A DNA stretch of 20,240 bases from a virus, in IMG/VR virus record IMGVR_UViG_3300004806_000112, positions 1-20,240 of that record; one strand, 5' to 3'. The translations under genes were made by a program, and so were the position numbers. Under the pieces are notes generated by a model that searched no databases, was not told the origin of the DNA, and saw only the letters and a program-made list of their open reading frames with translations. Numbering within the stretch: the stretch's first letter is position 1; every line of letters begins with the position of its first letter. Positions 16,582 through 20,240 of this stretch are shown here, piece after piece.

Positions 16582-17321
16582 TGACTATTGAGACAAAAGA
16601 TTTCTATACTGGTAATCCTACCCCGCAGATCTATCCTGCGAGTATAGATTATAATACTAATCCATGTTTTCGGTTTACCGATAAAGGAAACAACGAGAAC
16701 GAGCGCATTTTATATTCAAATTATTGGCAAGAGCAAATTAGTCAATTTGGACAGCAAACGCAGTATTACGTAAACACCTTTAATACATTATCTGCTGATA
16801 TGCTATATGGTGAACAGCCAACTCAGCAATTCGCACCGCCCTTACCGATTATTCTCGCTATTAACTTAAATGAAAACGCACTTATGCTTAGTAAGTATGG
16901 GTTACTTTCAGAGGATGAAGTTACTGCGTTTATACCGTATAATAGTTTTTATACAACATTTGGTAATGGTGCAGAACCGAAATCAGGTGATGTATTTCAA
17001 TTATCTGAATACGGTCAAGATCGTGTTGATGGTCGTAATGGAAATTTTTATGAGATAACTGAGCGTCTTGATCAAGATATTGCCCAAATTAATCCTCTTG
17101 CCGGTCACTATGTATGGTTAATTAAAGCTAAGCGCTTTGAGTGGTCATTTGAACCTGGTCTATCGGGTGAAGCAGTTAATCAACAGGTATATGATGATAC
17201 TCTCAGCGCTACAGCCTCTGGTGCTCAAAAACCATATAGCTATAGCGCTGACGTTGAGTCTGTACAGGTATTTGATTATTCGAAAACTGATTATGGTGAC
17301 GTATATGGCGGGTACTCTTAA
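16581..17321 (+). CDS. gp14: Neck protein (gp14-like)
   Basis: A 246-residue homologue of T4 gp14 (256 aa), which with gp13 closes the filled head below the portal and provides the surface to which the tail joins. Features shared with T4 gp14 are a tyrosine-containing QYYVNTF segment, then DMLYGEQPTQQF (T4 has a similar 'D.i.GE' element), LSKYGLLSEDEVTAFIPYNSF (T4 'F.ff..FGm...DEvt..I...f'), and AEPKSGDVFQL (T4 'EPK.GDl'). Residues 170-195 (INPLAGHYVWLIKAKRFEWSF) form a conserved C-terminal strand pair. The start overlaps the stop of the 118-aa gene. Its stop overlaps the stop of the convergent gene on the other strand by 3 nt. A gp13 partner is not seen in the window. Confidence 0.85.
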   Translation: MTIETKDFYTGNPTPQIYPASIDYNTNPCFRFTDKGNNENERILYSNYWQEQISQFGQQTQYYVNTFNTLSADMLYGEQPTQQFAPPLPIILAINLNENALMLSKYGLLSEDEVTAFIPYNSFYTTFGNGAEPKSGDVFQLSEYGQDRVDGRNGNFYEITERLDQDIAQINPLAGHYVWLIKAKRFEWSFEPGLSGEAVNQQVYDDTLSATASGAQKPYSYSADVESVQVFDYSKTDYGDVYGGYS

Positions 17322-17590
17322 ACGTCTATTTTACCAATATCAGCTGCATATACCGGTAATTGTTCGTTACGTAATTTTGCAATAAAACTATCTGCAATCT
17401 TACTTGATTCAAATGGCATTTTGACACATGATCGATCAGTACCATCAAATGTATAAGTTAACAAATTGTTAATCATAGCAATATTTGTCAATTTATATAA
17501 GACATTAACAGAAAAATTATTCTCTGGTGATTTAAATCCTCGACGAGGATCTGGCCTTACGCTAAAGCTGGTACCAATGATGTAGTGCAT
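17318..17590 (-). CDS. Small protein of unknown function (90 aa)
   Basis: A 90-residue protein of unknown family. It looks beta-rich at the start (MHYIIGTSFSV), has a central YKLTNIAMINNLLTYTF strand pair and an F/AD-containing helix (ESSKIADSFIAKLRNEQLP). The start at 17590 lies 34 nt inside the end of the gene before it, an unusually long overlap, but the next Met (residue 39) would cut away half the protein. Its TAA shares the bases TTAA with the neck gene's stop on the other strand. No late motif is present, so it is probably read from upstream. Confidence 0.6.
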   Translation of the reverse strand: MHYIIGTSFSVRPDPRRGFKSPENNFSVNVLYKLTNIAMINNLLTYTFDGTDRSCVKMPFESSKIADSFIAKLRNEQLPVYAADIGKIDV

Positions 17591-17868
17591 GAAAGTTTAG
17601 GTGCTGTAATAGAATTATTGGCTTCAATTTCATCTAGATCAGATTTCATAGAAAGAAAACGTTCATCAATATACTTTTGAAATGCTAATGGCTTAATCCA
17701 ATCAATATCACCACTAATGGATCGCCTCTTAAGCTGTTCTACTCGGTTACCTACAATTTCAATACCTTCCAAGAGACATAGCCAACGAGCGTATTCGTCG
17801 TATGACATATTGTTTTCTTTAAGGCTATCGTTTAGTGATGTTGATACGTTTGATGGTGTCGATGACAT
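17557..17868 (-). CDS. Small helical protein of unknown function (103 aa)
   Basis: A 103-residue, mainly helical protein: a Ser/Asn-rich first 20 residues, then MSYDEYARWLCLLEGIEIVGNRVEQLKRR and a second helix (YIDERFLSMKSDLDEIE). No family recognised. The start is uncertain. From 17868 it overlaps the preceding gene by 44 nt. From the internal Met at 17808 it would begin 16 nt after that gene's stop, and the sequence before it is A-rich. The shorter form may be right. Confidence 0.55.
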   Translation of the reverse strand: MSSTPSNVSTSLNDSLKENNMSYDEYARWLCLLEGIEIVGNRVEQLKRRSISGDIDWIKPLAFQKYIDERFLSMKSDLDEIEANNSITAPKLSCTTSLVPALA

Positions 17869-18283
17869 ATCCGAGTATTATGTATGAAATTCGCTGCACG
17901 TCAAGAATATTCTTACCATCATTAAAGAAATTTAATAACGCGTGTGTAGCGTCAATACTTTGTATTGCACCATTGATGGATGTATTGAGCGTTTTAATCA
18001 ATTCGCTTTTAAATTCTTCCTTAACACTCGATACCTGTATTGCTTTTGAAAGTGTATCAATATAGAGAAGAAGTAAATTTTTAATAATATTTTTGTCTGA
18101 TGTCGTGTCTTTCTTATAAAAGACCGTACCCTCTTCAAGTGATTTATAATCTTGAAAGTCTAGTTTTTGCTTTAATGTATGTACTAACTCATCAAGAGAT
18201 GGTTGTTGTACAGGAGGAGTTATTGCAAATTGATCAGCTACCGATTCTTCAGTTAAATTGCTAATACTTTCAGGAATTTCCAT
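17825..18283 (-). CDS. Helical protein of unknown function (152 aa)
   Basis: A 152-residue, helix-rich protein without recognised motifs. It has an acidic N-terminus with PPVQQPS, a SLEEGTVFYKKDTTSDKN segment and helices to a basic C-terminus (YVIDTIKRINITKR). Its ATG lies 14 nt inside the membrane-protein gene before it, and no Shine-Dalgarno sequence is seen. It could be a head-assembly or packaging accessory protein given its neighbours (neck, core-like and terminase genes), but no evidence names one. Confidence 0.6.
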   Translation of the reverse strand: MEIPESISNLTEESVADQFAITPPVQQPSLDELVHTLKQKLDFQDYKSLEEGTVFYKKDTTSDKNIIKNLLLLYIDTLSKAIQVSSVKEEFKSELIKTLNTSINGAIQSIDATHALLNFFNDGKNILDVQRISYIILGYVIDTIKRINITKR

Positions 18284-18701
18284 TGTCAGTAATAATTAAA
18301 GGTACCGGGGCTGGTAGTGTTACACTAGCGATAGTATCGGTCATAAGCGCGGTTTCAGTAGCAATATACACACTTACATTCTTTTGACAATGATCGCATT
18401 TATACGTATTGTTTGTATTTAAAATAATAGGAACAAATTCAGTTTTCTTTAGAGAACAAGGACATGTAACATCAAGACCTTGAAGACTAAATTCCTTAAT
18501 TCTTTCATTTTCGAGTTGTTTATTTTTTAATTCTACATACGCACTAAGTGCTGTAATAAAGGCGTAATATAGTCCAAACTGAACAATGACACCGATTGGT
18601 ATACCAATTAATAATGATACGCCAAAGTGTTTAAAGAGTAGGCCGATTAAAATTGCCGTTACAACTAACGAAGTTAATTGTGTTAAAAGTTTTCCTAACA
18701 T
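18270..18701 (-). CDS. Membrane protein with zinc-ribbon-like cytosolic domain
   Basis: A 143-residue protein. Residues about 8-24 and 28-56 are strongly hydrophobic (LVVTAILIGLL and LLIGIPIGVIVQFGLYYAFI), forming two membrane helices. A charged helix follows (ELKNKQLENERIKEF). Cys80 and Cys82 (CPC) and Cys102 and Cys105 (CDHC) are spaced like a four-Cys zinc ribbon. The likely layout is a membrane hairpin with a small metal-binding domain on the inner face. The function is unknown. The start at 18701 follows the 131-aa gene by 30 nt. The upstream sequence is AT-rich (TATATTATAAT) but lacks TAAATA. Confidence 0.65.
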   Translation of the reverse strand: MLGKLLTQLTSLVVTAILIGLLFKHFGVSLLIGIPIGVIVQFGLYYAFITALSAYVELKNKQLENERIKEFSLQGLDVTCPCSLKKTEFVPIILNTNNTYKCDHCQKNVSVYIATETALMTDTIASVTLPAPVPLIITDNGNS

Positions 18702-18731
18702 TATTATAATATAATGTAAGAACTATAAAAA

Positions 18732-19127
18732 TCAAGTATCGTCCTGCTTAGCGCTTTTACCAAGAACAATGAATATTTGTTTAATATCGAGTAAAGCCTT
18801 ATCGAGACAATTAATAATTAGTTCTAATTCCTTTTTTGCCTTTTCATCTTCTCGTACAAGAGGATTGTTTAATGCAGTTCTATACGTACCGATAGCATTT
18901 GTTGCGTTTGTTAGTAGATCACCTAAAATAGCTGCCGTATTTGGCAGGGGGTACGGTAGAACATTATTTGCCTTTGCGTCGTCAGGGTTTTGTGTTTTAT
19001 GGCCCTTATCATTGCCAAGAAGGTCATTAAACTTCATTTTAATTGCACTAAATTCACGCGACGCTTGACCTGACACCCATTTATTATATACAGAAACCGT
19101 ATCTTCAAATAGAACCTTCTTTTTCAT
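18732..19127 (-). CDS. Helical protein of unknown function (131 aa)
   Basis: A 131-residue protein, unrecognised. It opens MKKKVLFEDTVSVYNKWVSG, has a Pro/Asn-rich loop (PYPLPNTAAI) near the middle, and ends in helices with a long Glu/Lys stretch (EKAKKELELIINCLDKALLDI). Its N-terminus lies beside the divergent start at 19162. An ATTAAATA motif sits 7 nt before the ATG, so it probably leads the transcript that covers the five small minus-strand genes down to 17318. Confidence 0.65.
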   Translation of the reverse strand: MKKKVLFEDTVSVYNKWVSGQASREFSAIKMKFNDLLGNDKGHKTQNPDDAKANNVLPYPLPNTAAILGDLLTNATNAIGTYRTALNNPLVREDEKAKKELELIINCLDKALLDIKQIFIVLGKSAKQDDT

Positions 19128-19134
19128 GTAAAAT

Positions 19135-19142
19135 TATTTAAT
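19135..19142 (-). promoter_or_regulatory. Late-promoter-like motif before the 131-aa gene
   Basis: The minus strand reads ATTAAATA, then 7 nt (ATTTTAC) and the ATG at 19127. It faces away from another late motif only 6 bp to its right. Confidence 0.6.
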
Positions 19143-19148
19143 CTCTAC

Positions 19149-19156
19149 CATAAATA
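19149..19156 (+). promoter_or_regulatory. Late-promoter-like motif before the 137-aa gene
   Basis: CATAAATA is followed by CTATT and the ATG at 19162. The run matches the extended T4 late consensus TATAAATACTATT at 12 of 13 positions. The gap to the start is 5 nt. Confidence 0.72.
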
Positions 19157-19161
19157 CTATT

Positions 19162-19575
19162 ATGAGTTATTTTAAGTCGAGATTTGATTATATTTTGGAA
19201 GCTGATGTAGCTCCTACACCTGAACCAGCTCCTGGTACACCTGCAAATGATCAGGAAGCTATGGCGCAGAGTTTAGACACAGCAAAGCCAGCAGATTTCG
19301 ATGTCAAGGCCGCAGAAAGACAAACACGTATTGATCATGTTAAAGTTGAGCAAATTAATAGACTTCATGAATGGATTGGAAAGATTGATGACTTTATTAT
19401 TTTCTTAAATGATACAAATAGTGACTCAATGCAGATTCAGCTTCACTCAGCTCCTTGTGATACAATGTTTGAAAATATTGCAAGAAGTGAAAAGAAAAAG
19501 ATTTCTCGTCTTGCTGCCGATTTAGGTGGTCTTAGTCAGTCACTTAAAGGATATCTTGCTTCTGCAAACGACTAA
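19162..19575 (+). CDS. Putative internal head protein (137 aa)
   Basis: A 137-residue protein of unrecognised family. Its N-terminus MSYFKSRFDYILEADVAPTP has the layout of T4 capsid-targeting sequences (a short amphipathic helix ending in Ile-X-Glu and Ala, as in the T4 internal proteins). Cleavage after Glu13 would leave Ala14. A Pro/Ala/Glu-rich linker follows (APTPEPAPGTP), then helices with a charged core (KAAERQTRIDHVKVEQINRL) and a C-terminal RLAADLGGLSQSLKGYLAS. The internal-protein role is inferred from the N-terminus alone. Its stop overlaps the stop of the convergent primase gene (CTAA shared). Confidence 0.65.
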   Translation: MSYFKSRFDYILEADVAPTPEPAPGTPANDQEAMAQSLDTAKPADFDVKAAERQTRIDHVKVEQINRLHEWIGKIDDFIIFLNDTNSDSMQIQLHSAPCDTMFENIARSEKKKISRLAADLGGLSQSLKGYLASAND

Positions 19576-20240
19576 ATTTTAATTTCTGATAATAAGAGTT
19601 TAGCTTTTAATCCGCTATAGGAATTATTAATAATAAACTTAGATGAAATTTCATCTATATTTGACGCTATACAAGCATCGTTAAAATCTTTATATATTTT
19701 TCCGATTTTCTCAGGCCATATAAATACTGTCTCACCTGCATCAATTAACCGCTGTGTTTTTATTTTACTAGCTTTATCCAACCACTGACTATCTAATACC
19801 CATATCATCTTAGATAATTTAAAATTATTAATCTGAGATTGCTGTAATGTGGAGAATGTATTATTACTATTTTCCTGTATACCTGCTACAGCTGTCCCGT
19901 TCTTAACAAAGAAAGCATCAATCGGACCTTCAAAAATAAAAATATGTTCTAGTAATGTATCTATATTATTAAGATTAAAGAGAGATTTTTCACCATTTAT
20001 CTTACTAAGATATTTTGGTAATTTGACCGCAGGCTGATCTATAATAGTTCTTGATTGATAGAATATAATTTCATCTTTCTCGTCATAAAACGGTATAATT
20101 AATCTATTTTTATGTATCTTATCAGTTAAGGATAGCCAAAGAGATTTTGGTCGATTAACAGCAGTATCTAATCTTCTACTTCTTATTACTTCAACAGCTT
20201 TTTGAACAATAATGTTATCCTTATGGTAATTGACTTGATG
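19572..20240 (-). CDS. gp61: DNA primase, gp61-type, partial (N-terminus beyond right edge)
   Basis: The minus strand stays open from 20240 to a TAG at 19572-19574, giving about 222 C-terminal residues of a primase. An internal Met at 19808 would give only a 78-aa fragment and is not a real start. Seen: RLIIPFYDEKDEIIFYQSR (a primase core strand pair), the Toprim-like motif FEGPIDAF at 19911-19934 with its Glu, a second acidic motif WVLDSQWLD at about 19776-19802 in place of the 'D.E.R' of T4-type primases, then WPEKIGKIYKDFNDA (19674-19718), matching the 'WP....KDiN' element of gp61 homologues. It makes RNA primers for lagging-strand synthesis with the replicative helicase. It is the only replication gene visible here. 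Confidence 0.8.
   Translation of the reverse strand, partial: HQVNYHKDNIIVQKAVEVIRSRRLDTAVNRPKSLWLSLTDKIHKNRLIIPFYDEKDEIIFYQSRTIIDQPAVKLPKYLSKINGEKSLFNLNNIDTLLEHIFIFEGPIDAFFVKNGTAVAGIQENSNNTFSTLQQSQINNFKLSKMIWVLDSQWLDKASKIKTQRLIDAGETVFIWPEKIGKIYKDFNDACIASNIDEISSKFIINNSYSGLKAKLLLSEIKI

Noticed and set aside
19572-19808. A separate 78-aa gene starting at an ATG at 19808
   Set aside because: The same frame is open upstream to the window edge and encodes primase motifs, so the ATG is an internal Met.
1-20240. tRNA genes, CRISPR arrays, insertion sequences, integrase or attachment sites
   Set aside because: No cloverleaf-like segment, spaced direct repeats, transposase or recombinase motif was seen; non-coding gaps are all under 75 nt.

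Overview
This window is part of the late (structural and DNA-packaging) region of a T4-like contractile-tailed phage (myovirus). It is AT-rich and almost fully coding. Recognisable T4-type proteins are the large terminase, tail sheath, tail tube, a neck protein (gp14 type), a gp53-type baseplate wedge protein, two gp26/gp51-type baseplate proteins, a hub-like protein and the C-terminal part of a gp61-type primase. No tRNA, CRISPR array, insertion sequence or integrase was seen. The host cannot be named from the sequence. Translation starts lack Shine-Dalgarno sequences, which would fit a host that does not depend on them.

Layout. Positions 1-15151 are all on the minus strand and run leftward: terminase large subunit, a tube-like protein, sheath, tail tube, a tube-cap-like protein, two tandem gp26/gp51-like proteins, a large coiled-coil protein (tape-measure candidate), an unassigned structural protein, gp53-like, a hub-like protein, and a structural protein that runs off the left edge. 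This is a complete tail module. Positions 15175-17321 are on the plus strand: an acidic protein that may be an internal head or prohead-core protein, a perfect intrinsic terminator, a small basic protein and the gp14-like neck protein. Positions 17318-19127 are on the minus strand and hold five small unknown genes, most of them overlapping, one of which is a membrane protein with a zinc-ribbon-like tail. A short plus-strand gene (19162-19575) follows, whose N-terminus looks like a T4 capsid-targeting sequence. The C-terminal part of a primase enters from the right edge on the minus strand.

The most striking pattern is regulatory. Nine of the 21 start codons in the window have the core TAAATA of a T4-type late promoter (TATAAATA) exactly 5-7 nt upstream. 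Two more starts have a one-mismatch version at the same spacing, and one has a perfect TATAAATA 11 nt upstream. If transcription starts where it does at T4 late promoters, the late mRNAs would begin at or within a few bases of the start codon. That predicts near-leaderless late transcripts, and it agrees with the missing Shine-Dalgarno sequences. Genes without the motif are mostly those inside operons, with overlapping or TAATG-coupled starts.
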